Positions 15,728 to 22,829 are shown, counted from the stretch's first letter. The stretch is DNA of 27,029 nucleotides from Oscillospiraceae bacterium (GCA_017440425.1 JAFSHJ010000067.1:1-27029), one strand, 5' to 3'. The notes: generated by a model not told the origin, from the sequence alone. Numbers and translations: made by a program.

Positions 15728-15807
15728 GGCCCCCTCTCTGCCTCGCAGGGCGAGGCTACTCCGCGCAAAGCGGAGCCGCCGACGTCAAGTCGGCGGGAGA
15801 GGGGGCC
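15728..15807. repeat. 80-bp cloverleaf-shaped palindromic element
   Basis: An 11-bp outer stem (GGCCCCCTCTC 15728-15738 with GAGAGGGGGCC 15797-15807) encloses three perfect hairpins placed almost end to end. They are 7 bp with a 3-base loop (15740-15756), 6 bp with a 5-base loop (15759-15775), and 8 bp with a 5-base loop (15776-15796). The GC content is much higher than the flanks. It is not a tRNA: no T-loop or anticodon arm sequence fits. It resembles the GC-rich repeated intergenic palindromes I know from gut Clostridia, but copy number cannot be judged from this window. Confidence 0.72.
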
Positions 15808-15820
15808 TTTGGCTGCGGTT

Positions 15821-15967
15821 TCACTTTTTCTGCGTCTTTGAAGAGTCGGCAGCTACAAAATAGCAGCAGCCGTCCGTTTTGGCGGAGGATAACAAATGAG
15901 CGGGATCAAGACAGCAGTAGCCGTCCTTTTGGTGTATGCAGCGGTTGTCGCAGGTTATCAGGTTCAT
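15821..15967 (-). CDS. Small Cys-rich protein (48 aa)
   Basis: A 48-residue protein starting MNLITCDNRCIHQKDGYCCL with six cysteines (6, 10, 18, 19, 34, 35). The pattern C-x3-C-x(2)-QKDGYC...CCYF matches a family of tiny Clostridia proteins with the core 'C..C.(Y/H)Q.DG.C.L', often misleadingly annotated as hydroxymyristoyl-ACP dehydratase. The cysteines probably bind a metal or a Fe-S cluster (inference). GGGAG lies 6 bases before the ATG (15967-15965). The open frame extends upstream to 16120 but that part shows no family similarity. A plus-strand frame (15896-16084) overlaps it and also has a good ribosome binding site. Confidence 0.68.
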   Translation of the reverse strand: MNLITCDNRCIHQKDGYCCLDPAHLLSSAKTDGCCYFVAADSSKTQKK

Positions 15968-16152
15968 AAAATTCTCCCGAAAATCATAATATTGTGTTTT
16001 ATGTTGGGCGTTTTTGTAAGCATCCTTTATTTTTTGCGGCAAAGTCAAATTTATTCCTGCCGATATTTGCTGTTTTCGGAATAATGAGGATGCGGCACGG
16101 AAAAATATAGTCAACACCAAAGAAAAATAAACCTAAACAAGGGGGAGCTGAA

Positions 16153-17208
16153 ATGCGGGCAGGAGCAAGAGTGTTGTGTGCGGCAATAACGGTGATGGCG
16201 GTTATGATGATACCGCTGCCGCAGAAAATCACCGTGAAAAACATAAAAACAGCAGAATATATCACGGTGAAAAAGGAACTGCATCAGCTGACGGCGGAGT
16301 GCGAGGGAGAACTGAAATGTGCAGCCAAAAGTGAGCTCTATCTCACCGAGCCGGTTTATGTGGAGGAGCTTTTCGTCAGCGTGGGTGACGAGATAGCGGA
16401 GGGAGAGCTGCTGCTCACCGCCGACAGAGAGACCACGAAAGCCGTAATGGACAGCGCAGATGCGGTGATAGGAAGCGCATCGGTGCATAGTGTTGAAGAT
16501 GTGGCGGAGCTGGAAAAATATGCGGAGTATCTGGAGAAATACGGTATCACAAATCTGCAGAATGAAGATGCAGATGCCGAAAAAGCGGTTAGAAACACTC
16601 AAAGTGTGCCAAAAAAGATACGCTCACCTTTTGCGGGAACGGTGACGGTGCTCAACGCAGGCAAAAATCAAATGTGCGGCGGCAGCCTGCCGTTGGCGGT
16701 CATCGAGGACCGCACAAGCATCTATGCAAGCCTTTGTGCCGATGAGCAATATGCCAATCGGCTTGCTGTGGGCGCAAAGGTGGAACTCATGGGGAGTGCA
16801 TTTGGAGATAATGTCATCTCTGCCGAGATAAGCAGGATAATCCCGGAAGTGCAGAAGCGCATCAGCGGAAGCGGAGTGCAAAACGTCATTTTCTTTGAGG
16901 CAAAACCGGAGAGCGGAACGGCAGCTTTGTTGAGCGGCAGCAGTGTGTCGGGCAGAGTGTGCATCGGTGATGCGTTTGAGTGCATCTCGCTGCCCTACGA
17001 GTGCATCCGCCAGGATGACATGGGAGAATACGTGTGGGTAGTTGAGGAAAACAGAGCGGTGAAAAGGAGGGTGGAAACCGTATCAGAAATGAGAGATGCC
17101 GCTCAGCTCAGAGGTGATATCTCGGAAGGAGAGAGTGTGATATATGCACCCGACGGTATTGAAGAGGGGGCGCTGCTGAAGATATCGGAGCACAGAGAAC
17201 AGGGGTGA
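16153..17208 (+). CDS. Membrane fusion protein (HlyD/MacA/YknX-like periplasmic adaptor)
   Basis: A 351-residue adaptor for a MacB-type ABC transporter. One N-terminal membrane anchor (about residues 6-22) is followed by an extracytoplasmic part. The two half-lipoyl segments are visible at about 66-91 (VEELFVSVGDEIAEGE) and 155-170 (KIRSPFAGTVTVLNAG). They flank a very short hairpin region (about 95-150), so the coiled coil is reduced compared with Gram-negative adaptors. Beta-barrel and membrane-proximal domains follow. GGGGGAG is 5 bases before the ATG. The permease starts 7 bases downstream. Confidence 0.82.
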   Translation: MRAGARVLCAAITVMAVMMIPLPQKITVKNIKTAEYITVKKELHQLTAECEGELKCAAKSELYLTEPVYVEELFVSVGDEIAEGELLLTADRETTKAVMDSADAVIGSASVHSVEDVAELEKYAEYLEKYGITNLQNEDADAEKAVRNTQSVPKKIRSPFAGTVTVLNAGKNQMCGGSLPLAVIEDRTSIYASLCADEQYANRLAVGAKVELMGSAFGDNVISAEISRIIPEVQKRISGSGVQNVIFFEAKPESGTAALLSGSSVSGRVCIGDAFECISLPYECIRQDDMGEYVWVVEENRAVKRRVETVSEMRDAAQLRGDISEGESVIYAPDGIEEGALLKISEHREQG

Positions 17209-17215
17209 TGCAGAG

Positions 17216-18394
17216 ATGGAGCAGCTGAAAAATGCAGTTAAAAGCATCTGCAGAAACGGCGGAAGGAATCTGCTCACCGTGGTTTCCATAGCAATAGGTG
17301 TGGCGGCGCTGGTGCTGACGGGAGCGGCGGCGCAATACGGAAGAGCCGCCGTGGAAAAGGAGATATCGGGGCTTGGCATAGGCGGACTTTCCATAACAGC
17401 AAAAAGCGGCAGAGCGGAGCTTGGGGAAGAAGAGCTTAAACTTATAAAACGGATGCAAGGCATAAAAAACGCAATTCCGGTGATGGTGCAGTATGGACGG
17501 GCGGTAATGCATTTGCAGGAAGAGGAGAGCGTGGTCTGGGGAGTGGATGCAGGTGCAGATCAGGTGATATCCCTGGAGGCGGTGCACGGCAGACTCATAG
17601 AGGGGAGCGACGTGAGGGCAGCGGCAAACGTCTGCCTTGTGGATGAGTCGGCGGCATTGCTTTTTTACGGAAGAGAAAACATTGTTGGCAAAAAACTGCA
17701 GCTGCTGTTGGAAAACGGAGAGACAGAGCTTGAGATAATCGGGGTGGTGTCGTCGGGAGGAAACACGGTGCAGGGAATGATCGGAGAATATTTCCCTGCG
17801 TTTGTGTATCTCCCGTATACCACTCTGCGCAAAACGGATGGCAGAGATTGGTTTGACCAGATAGCGGTGAAACTGGAGGCGGATATAGCGGCGGAACAGA
17901 CAGGTGAGCGTATCGTGGCGGCGCTGGAGCAAAGCAGCGGTGCAAAGGGAGATTATACAGCGCAGAATATGGCGCAGCAAAAGGAGAAACTGACACGGCT
18001 GATGGATATCGTGGAGGTGTCGCTTTCGGGTGTGGCGGCAATATCGCTGCTGGTATCGGGACTTGGTACCGTGACGGTGATGCTCACGTCTGTCCGAGAA
18101 AGAAAATGTGAGATAGGGATAAAACGGGCGATCGGTGCAACCAACGGCAGAATACTCTCCGAGTTTTTGCTTGAGGCCGTGTTGCTTTCGGCGGCGGGAG
18201 GAGTATCGGGTGCAGCTGCAGGCACGGCGATATCGCTGATTATAAAGCTGTGCTTTGGCATCAATATGCTGCCGGGGGGAGCGGTGATAGCCGCGGGGAT
18301 AGGCTTTTCTTTGATAAGCGGTGCGGTTTTCGGTGTCTATCCCGCATGGAAAGCCTCAAAGCTCGACCCGGTGGAGGCATTGCGCCACAGCTGA
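17216..18394 (+). CDS. MacB/FtsX-like ABC transporter permease
   Basis: A 392-residue permease of the MacB type. One N-terminal membrane helix (about 19-37) is followed by a large extracytoplasmic MacB-PCD domain (about 45-270) and three C-terminal helices forming the FtsX domain, ending in the family signature YPAWKASKLDPVEALRH. The cytoplasmic coupling segment RERKCEIGIKRAIGATNGRI is classic. Such permeases export peptides, antibiotics or lipoproteins, or serve in envelope stress sensing. Unusually, no ATPase (YknY/MacB NBD) gene lies with the pair. GGGGTG overlapping the adaptor's stop provides the ribosome binding site. Confidence 0.9.
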   Translation: MEQLKNAVKSICRNGGRNLLTVVSIAIGVAALVLTGAAAQYGRAAVEKEISGLGIGGLSITAKSGRAELGEEELKLIKRMQGIKNAIPVMVQYGRAVMHLQEEESVVWGVDAGADQVISLEAVHGRLIEGSDVRAAANVCLVDESAALLFYGRENIVGKKLQLLLENGETELEIIGVVSSGGNTVQGMIGEYFPAFVYLPYTTLRKTDGRDWFDQIAVKLEADIAAEQTGERIVAALEQSSGAKGDYTAQNMAQQKEKLTRLMDIVEVSLSGVAAISLLVSGLGTVTVMLTSVRERKCEIGIKRAIGATNGRILSEFLLEAVLLSAAGGVSGAAAGTAISLIIKLCFGINMLPGGAVIAAGIGFSLISGAVFGVYPAWKASKLDPVEALRHS

Positions 18395-18408
18395 ATGGGT
18401 GATATAAT
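18380..18408 (+). promoter_or_regulatory. Promoter of the 18430 gene
   Basis: TTGCGC (18380-18385), a 17-base spacer and TATAAT (18403-18408), overlapping the end of the permease gene. The -35 is only moderately good. Confidence 0.5.
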
Positions 18409-18429
18409 ATACAGAAAGGCGGTGATGAG

Positions 18430-19173
18430 ATGAAAACGGTAAAAAAGGCAAATCTGCCCGAAAACAGCGTGGTGGTCTGTGCTGTCTCCGCAAAAGCCGC
18501 AGGGGAGATAGCCGCATTGCAGCGCCTCGGCATAGAGGCGGTTGCGGTGGAACCCTCGCCGCTGCTGGCAGCCCCCGTCTCATCCCATGCTGATATGCTG
18601 CTGCACCATGTCGGCGGCGAAAAGCTGTTTGCGGCGCAGCCAAACAGCAGCCATTGCCGTAGGCTTGAACAGCTGGGGTTCAATATTCTTGATGCAGGTG
18701 TGCAGCCCCACGGAAACTATCCGAACGATATCACGCTGAATATCGCATCGATAGGGGATTTTGCGGTGATGGGCAAAAAATGTCCCGAAAGTGAGCTGAA
18801 GCGTCTCTGCCGCCAAACCAAAAGCTGCATAGAGGTGGGGCAGGGATATGCCAAATGCTCCATCTGCATAATAGCGGAGGATGCGGTGGTGACTGCAGAC
18901 GATGGGATAGCCGAGGCACTTTTGAAGGCAGGTCTCGATGTGCTGAAAATTTCTCCCGGAGGCATTGCCATAGAGGGTTACGACACGGGATTTATCGGCG
19001 GCTGCTGCGGACTTATAGCAAGGGATGTGCTGGCTTTCTGCGGAGATGTGACGCTGCACAAAGACGGCGGGCGCATCGTTTCCTTTGCAAGGGAGCGTGG
19101 AGTGTATATCGAAAGGCTGACAGACGGCATCCCGAAAGATGTGGGCGGAATACTTCCGCTGGCAGAGAAATAG
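18430..19173 (+). CDS. DUF6873-like (GME fold) protein
   Basis: A 247-residue cytoplasmic protein. Its pattern resembles the DUF6873 family, related in fold to guanidino-group modifying enzymes: SSHADMLLHHVGGEKL, YPNDITLNIASIGDFAVMG, CSICIIAEDAVVTADDGIA, and the C-terminal IPKDVGGILPLAE. Repeated G-G-C-C-G (FIGGCCGL) and an internal His/Asp pair could belong to an active site, but no reaction is established for the family and I assign none. It has its own likely promoter and is followed by a terminator, so it seems monocistronic. Confidence 0.62.
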   Translation: MKTVKKANLPENSVVVCAVSAKAAGEIAALQRLGIEAVAVEPSPLLAAPVSSHADMLLHHVGGEKLFAAQPNSSHCRRLEQLGFNILDAGVQPHGNYPNDITLNIASIGDFAVMGKKCPESELKRLCRQTKSCIEVGQGYAKCSICIIAEDAVVTADDGIAEALLKAGLDVLKISPGGIAIEGYDTGFIGGCCGLIARDVLAFCGDVTLHKDGGRIVSFARERGVYIERLTDGIPKDVGGILPLAEK

Positions 19174-19183
19174 AATAAAACAG

Positions 19184-19222
19184 GCTGTTCCGTTTATGAA
19201 TAGGCGGGACAGCTTTTGTTTT
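19184..19222 (+). terminator. Rho-independent terminator
   Basis: GCTGTTCCG (19184-19192) pairs with CGGGACAGC (19205-19213), 9 bp with one G-U, followed by TTTTGTTTT. It ends the DUF6873-like gene before mntP. Confidence 0.8.
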
Positions 19223-19251
19223 GCAATAATGTTTTTTCGGAGGGATATGAG

Positions 19252-19809
19252 TTGAAGCTTACCACTTTGATAATGCTTGCGCTGGGACTTGCCGCAGATG
19301 CGTTTGCCGTTTCGGTGTCGGACGGGCTGAGTATCAAAAAATTGAAAAAACGGCAGAAGCTGATGATACCGCTGTGTTTCGGTGCATTTCAGGGGATAAT
19401 GCCGCTGATAGGCTGTTTTGCGGGAGGTGCATTCAGCGGCATAATCGTCAGGTGGGACCATTGGGTAGCCTTTGGACTGCTTGCTTTTATAGGTGTCAGA
19501 ATGACGGTGGAGGGGCTTGGAGGCAAAGAGGAATGCGCAGAGCATTTTACATATAAACTGCTGTTGGCGCAGGGGGTTGCAACCAGCATCGATGCGCTGG
19601 CGGTGGGTGTGAGCTTTGCATTGATGCGGGTGAATGCTCCTTTTGCCTGCGCGGTGATAGCCGCTGTCACTTTTTTGTGCTCTGCAGCAGGTGTGGCGGC
19701 GGGAAAACTCTGCGGAAAAAAGCTTGGAGCAAGAACCAAAATTGCAGGCGGAATTATTTTGGTCATCATCGGAATAAAAATATTGGCAGAGCATCTTATT
19801 GCAGGTTGA
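19252..19809 (+). CDS. mntP: Manganese efflux pump MntP
   Basis: A 185-residue six-helix membrane protein of the MntP (formerly DUF204/YebN) family that exports Mn2+. The two pseudo-symmetric halves each contain the conserved acidic motif: GLAADAFAVSVSDG near residue 15 and ATSIDALAVGVSF in the second half. The start is a TTG at 19252, because GGAGGG (19239-19244) is 7 bases upstream and the ATG nearby (19248) is followed by a stop. The yybP-ykoY manganese riboswitch often found before mntP is not seen in the short 5' region, which instead holds the previous gene's terminator. Confidence 0.92.
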   Translation: MKLTTLIMLALGLAADAFAVSVSDGLSIKKLKKRQKLMIPLCFGAFQGIMPLIGCFAGGAFSGIIVRWDHWVAFGLLAFIGVRMTVEGLGGKEECAEHFTYKLLLAQGVATSIDALAVGVSFALMRVNAPFACAVIAAVTFLCSAAGVAAGKLCGKKLGARTKIAGGIILVIIGIKILAEHLIAG

Positions 19810-19858
19810 GAATGGAAATAAAATGTAATAAAACGGCTGTTTTTCCGTATTTTTGGGG

Positions 19859-19887
19859 TTGCTTTAAAGCGATAAAAGAGTTATAAT
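19859..19887 (+). promoter_or_regulatory. Promoter of iorAB
   Basis: TTGCTT (19859-19864), a 17-base spacer and TATAAT (19882-19887). A second TATAAT (19895-19900) lies close by with a poor -35. The leader to the iorA start is about 90 bases. Confidence 0.55.
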
Positions 19888-19983
19888 AAAAAAGTATAAT
19901 GTCTTGTGCATAAATTGTTTTATATATTCAACGATTGGTTTGCAAGGCTTGAGTAAAGTTATAAAGAAATGAGGTTAAAACGG

Positions 19984-21624
19984 ATGAAAAGACTGATGCT
20001 TGGCAACGAAGCAGTTGCAAGAGGACTTTTTGAAGCCGGATGTAAAATCGTCTCCAGTTACCCCGGTACCCCCAGCACCGAGATCACCGAATTTGCAGCA
20101 AAATATGATGAGATCTATGCAGAGTGGGCACCCAACGAGAAGGTAGCCTGCGAAACAGCAGTTGGTGCATCCATCGGCGGCGCACGCGCTTTCTGTGCAA
20201 TGAAGCACGTTGGTATGAACGTTGCTGCAGACCCCATGTTCACCGCAGCCTACACAGGCGTTAACGGCGGTTTGGTCATCGGTGTTGCAGACGACCCCGG
20301 AATGCACTCCTCCCAAAACGAGCAGGATTCCCGTCACTATGCCATCGCAGCAAAACTGCCCATGGTAGAGCCCTCCGATTCCGCAGAGTGCCGCGATTAC
20401 ACCAAGGCAGCTTACGAGATCTCCGAAAAATTCGATACTCCCGTTATTCTCCGCCTTTCCACCAGAGTTTCCCACTCCCAGAGCATTGTTGAGGAGTTCC
20501 CCAGAAACGAAGTCGGTGTGAAGGATTACACCAAGAATCCCGCAAAATATGTTATGACTCCCGCAAACGCAAAGGGACGTCACGTTTTTGTTGAGCAGCG
20601 TATGGCTGACCTCACCGAGTTTGCAGAGACTTCCGAACTCAACCGCGTTGAGCACGCAGATTCCGAGATCGGTATTATCACCGCAGGCATTGCCTATCAG
20701 TATGTCCGTGAGGCAATGGGCGATAACGTTGCTGTTCTCAAGCTTGGTCTCATCAACCCCATGCCCAAAAAGATGATCCTCGATTTTGCAGCAAAATATA
20801 AGAAGATCTACGTTGTTGAAGAGCTTGACGACGTCATCGAGACCCATTGCCGCAAGCTGGGCATTGAGGTAGAAGGCAAGAGCATCTTCGGCTTCCTCGG
20901 CGAGCTTTCTCAGCGCATCGTTGCAGAAAAACTCCTTGGCAGCGCACCCGAATACACCGAGTTCGACGGAAACGTTCCGCCCCGTCCTCCCGTGCTTTGC
21001 CCCGGATGTCCCCACAGAGGCGTGTTCTACACCCTCTCCAAGCTCAAGCTTACCGTCAGCGGCGATATCGGCTGCTACACCCTCGGCGCAGCAGCACCGC
21101 TGTTTGCAATCGATACCACCATCTGCATGGGTGCTTCCGTTTCCGCTCTCCACGGCTTCAACAAGGCAAGAGGCGAGGAAGCCGCAGCAAAAACCGTTGC
21201 TGTCATCGGTGACTCCACCTTCATGCATTCCGGCATAACCGGACTTATGAACATTACATACAACCAGGGCATCTCCACCGTCATCATTCTGGATAACCGC
21301 ATCACCGGCATGACAGGACATCAGGAGAACCCCGCCAGCGGACACACCCTTAAGGGCGTTGAAGTTCCTCCCGTATCCCTCGAGAAGATCTGCGAGGCAG
21401 CAGGCGTTAAGCGCATCCGCGTGGTAGATCCCCTTGATCTCGCTGCTGTTGAAGCTGTCATCCGCGAAGAGACCGCTGTTGCAGAACCCTCCGTTATCAT
21501 CACCCGTTCTCCCTGCGCACTCCTCAAGAGCGTTAAGCGCAAGCCCGCACTGAAAATTGACATTGACAAGTGCAAAGGCTGCAAGATGTGCATGAAGATC
21601 GGCTGCCCTGCCATCAGCTTCTAA
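19984..21624 (+). CDS. iorA: Indolepyruvate:ferredoxin oxidoreductase alpha subunit, truncated by an in-frame TAA
   Basis: The TPP- and Fe-S-containing subunit that decarboxylates aryl pyruvates from aromatic amino acids to aryl-CoA, reducing ferredoxin. The protein reads MKRLMLGNEAVARG, SYPGTPSTEI, the transferase domain, then the TPP-binding segment (LCPGCPHRGVFYTL...GDIGCYTLG) and the first ferredoxin cluster motif CKGCKMCMKIGCP. The TAA at 21622-21624 ends it at 546 residues. In the same frame, a further 27 codons (21625-21705) encode the second cluster motif CVGCDVCKQMCKFGAI and end in TAA at 21706. The intact family protein has both clusters and would be about 574 residues. The ATG 19984 has GAGGT 8 bases upstream. 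Codon bias suggests high expression. Confidence 0.93.
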   Translation: MKRLMLGNEAVARGLFEAGCKIVSSYPGTPSTEITEFAAKYDEIYAEWAPNEKVACETAVGASIGGARAFCAMKHVGMNVAADPMFTAAYTGVNGGLVIGVADDPGMHSSQNEQDSRHYAIAAKLPMVEPSDSAECRDYTKAAYEISEKFDTPVILRLSTRVSHSQSIVEEFPRNEVGVKDYTKNPAKYVMTPANAKGRHVFVEQRMADLTEFAETSELNRVEHADSEIGIITAGIAYQYVREAMGDNVAVLKLGLINPMPKKMILDFAAKYKKIYVVEELDDVIETHCRKLGIEVEGKSIFGFLGELSQRIVAEKLLGSAPEYTEFDGNVPPRPPVLCPGCPHRGVFYTLSKLKLTVSGDIGCYTLGAAAPLFAIDTTICMGASVSALHGFNKARGEEAAAKTVAVIGDSTFMHSGITGLMNITYNQGISTVIILDNRITGMTGHQENPASGHTLKGVEVPPVSLEKICEAAGVKRIRVVDPLDLAAVEAVIREETAVAEPSVIITRSPCALLKSVKRKPALKIDIDKCKGCKMCMKIGCPAISF

Positions 21625-21708
21625 GACGGCAAGGCAAAGATCGACGATACACTCTGCGTTGGCTGCGACGTTTGCAAGCAGATGTGCAAATTCGGCGCAA
21701 TTCTTTAA
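21625..21708 (+). pseudogene. iorA: Detached C-terminal [4Fe-4S] segment of iorA
   Basis: The 27 in-frame codons after the iorA TAA carry CVGCDVCKQMC, the expected second ferredoxin cluster, followed by FGAIL and TAA (21706-21708). There is no start codon or ribosome binding site of its own, so it is translated only if the TAA is read through or is an error. Confidence 0.85.
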
Positions 21709-21737
21709 AACAGACGTTACCGAAAGGAAGAAATAAA

Positions 21738-22310
21738 ATGACTAAAAGTATTACAATAGTCGGAGTAGGCGGTCAGGGCACACTGCTCGCCAGCAGAATT
21801 CTCGGCAATCTGCTTGTATCCGAAGGATTTGACGTTAAAGTATCCGAAGTTCACGGAATGTCTCAGCGCGGCGGTTCGGTAGTAACCTACGTTAAATACG
21901 GTGAAAAGGTCTCCTCTCCCGTTGTTGAAAAAGGCGAAGCAGACGTTGTTCTCGCATTTGAACTATGCGAAGGCGCAAGATGGGTCTCCATGCTCAAAAA
22001 GGAGGGCACACTTGTTGTCAACACCCAGCAGATCGATCCCATGCCCGTTATCACCGGCGCTATGGAATATCCCGAAAACGTTCAGGAGAAGCTCCGCAGC
22101 GCAGGCGTCAACGTCATCGAGATCGATGCTCTCAAATATGCCGAAGAGGCAGGCTCCTCCAAGGCTGTTAACGTGGTTATGATCGGCGCTCTCTCCAACT
22201 TTATGGAGTTCCCCGAAGAGATGTGGATCGACACCATTAAAAAGACCGTTCCCGAGAAGTTCGTTCAGATGAACCTGAAGGCTTTCGAGCTTGGCAGAAG
22301 CATAAAATAA
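21738..22310 (+). CDS. iorB: Indolepyruvate:ferredoxin oxidoreductase beta subunit
   Basis: A 190-residue beta subunit (pyruvate ferredoxin oxidoreductase gamma-type domain) that completes the IorAB complex. It begins MTKSITIVGVGGQGTLLASR, the classic GVGGQG motif, and has SEVHGMSQRGGSVVTYVK, as in the family. A GGAAG-type ribosome binding site lies about 8 bases before the ATG at 21738. An open frame upstream (from 21570) is only a shadow overlapping iorA. It is 29 bases downstream of the end of the extended iorA frame and clearly cotranscribed. Its intact reading frame makes general decay of the operon less likely. Confidence 0.95.
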   Translation: MTKSITIVGVGGQGTLLASRILGNLLVSEGFDVKVSEVHGMSQRGGSVVTYVKYGEKVSSPVVEKGEADVVLAFELCEGARWVSMLKKEGTLVVNTQQIDPMPVITGAMEYPENVQEKLRSAGVNVIEIDALKYAEEAGSSKAVNVVMIGALSNFMEFPEEMWIDTIKKTVPEKFVQMNLKAFELGRSIK

Positions 22311-22311
22311 T

Positions 22312-22330
22312 CGGGCCACGCCGTGGCCCG
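22312..22330. repeat. GC-rich hairpin after iorB
   Basis: CGGGCCAC (22312-22319) and GTGGCCCG (22323-22330) form an 8-bp stem with a 3-base loop, starting right after the iorB stop. There is no T-tract. Confidence 0.7.
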
Positions 22331-22332
22331 GT

Positions 22333-22360
22333 CCCTTAAGAATCCCGTTAACGCTCCGCG
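22333..22360 (+). repeat. 28-bp direct repeat, copy 1
   Basis: A 28-base stretch beginning CCCTTAAGAATCCCGTTAAC and ending GCTCCGCG, identical to 22537-22564, about 200 bases downstream. Confidence 0.85.
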
Positions 22361-22368
22361 TTCAAGAC

Positions 22369-22401
22369 AAAAGCACCTCCCGCCGCAGGGGAGTGCTTTT
22401 T
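22369..22401 (+). terminator. Terminator of iorAB
   Basis: AAAAGCAC (22369-22376) pairs with GTGCTTTT (22393-22400); the inner part extends it with a mismatch, one G-U pair and CCC/GGG. A T-rich end follows. Confidence 0.72.
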
Positions 22402-22416
22402 GAATTATTGCTTTTA

Positions 22417-22448
22417 AAATGCCATCCAAAGGATGGCATTTGTTTTAT
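22417..22448 (+). terminator. Second hairpin with T-rich tail
   Basis: AAATGCCATCC (22417-22427) pairs perfectly with GGATGGCATTT (22431-22441), 11 bp with a 3-base loop, followed by GTTTTATT. It is possibly a back-up terminator. Confidence 0.65.
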
Positions 22449-22771
22449 TATGTTTATGTTGCGCAAAGCGCAAGTGAAGGGAATTCCGTCCTTTGCGAAG
22501 GACGGGGCCTGCCCGGCGGGGGCTTAAGGGACAAGCCCCTTAAGAATCCCGTTAACGCTCCGCGGCTAAAACGAAAGTGCCTTTTGCCGCGGGAATGCAC
22601 CTGCCGCCTGTGAACTTTAAGAAACCGACTATGTTGCAGAGCAACATAAGTCGGTTTCGTCCGCGGACACGCCAGCGGAGGCTCTCTGCCGCAGTCATTC
22701 TTCCGGACGTTGTCCGGCGCAGCCGGCGCAAAGGGACTTATCCCTTTGGAATTCCGTGATTTGGGCGCAAC
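22449..22771. repeat. Hairpin-rich non-coding region
   Basis: No credible gene. A chain of perfect or near-perfect hairpins: TTGCGC/GCGCAA (22459-22473); CCGTCCTT/AAGGACGG (22486-22505); two mutually exclusive stems at 22519-22544; CCGCGGC/GCCGCGG (22560-22592); a 17-bp stem with one bulge (22621-22658); CCGGAC/GTCCGG (22703-22717); AAAGGGA/TCCCTTT (22730-22747). GGAATTCCGT occurs near both ends (22480 and 22748). A minus-strand frame of 153 codons through here has repetitive, basic composition and I consider it spurious. Confidence 0.65.
22537..22564 (+). repeat. 28-bp direct repeat, copy 2
   Basis: Identical to 22333-22360. Its first 8 bases (CCCTTAAG) also form the right arm of one of two alternative stems. 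Confidence 0.85.
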
Positions 22772-22806
22772 AAAAAACAAACAGCACCTCCAAGCGGAGG
22801 TGCTGT
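22772..22806 (-). terminator. Terminator of the kinase/regulator operon
   Basis: ACAGCACCTCC (22781-22791) pairs with GGAGGTGCTGT (22796-22806), 11 bp with a 4-base loop. On the minus strand a T-run (TTGTTTTTTG) follows at 22780-22771. Confidence 0.9.
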
Positions 22807-22829
22807 CTGCATATTGAAGGAAGAGCGTT

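Noticed and set aside
15728..15807. tRNA gene (cloverleaf shape)
   Set aside because: The stem lengths, loops and conserved positions of tRNA are missing: no anticodon loop of 7, no TTC loop, no CCA acceptor pattern.
19174..19251. yybP-ykoY manganese riboswitch before mntP
   Set aside because: The 5' region is only 78 bases and is filled by the preceding gene's terminator hairpin; no riboswitch core was seen.
19975..21345. Minus-strand open frame of 456 codons
   Set aside because: Antisense to iorA, with a composition rich in Cys/Gly/Leu and no ribosome binding site or family resemblance.
21622..21624. Recoded stop (selenocysteine or pyrrolysine) in iorA
   Set aside because: Those use UGA and UAG. 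The codon here is UAA, and the neighbouring residues give no reason to expect recoding.
22311..22771. CRISPR array
   Set aside because: Only two copies of the repeat, about 200 bases apart, without regular spacers or cas genes.
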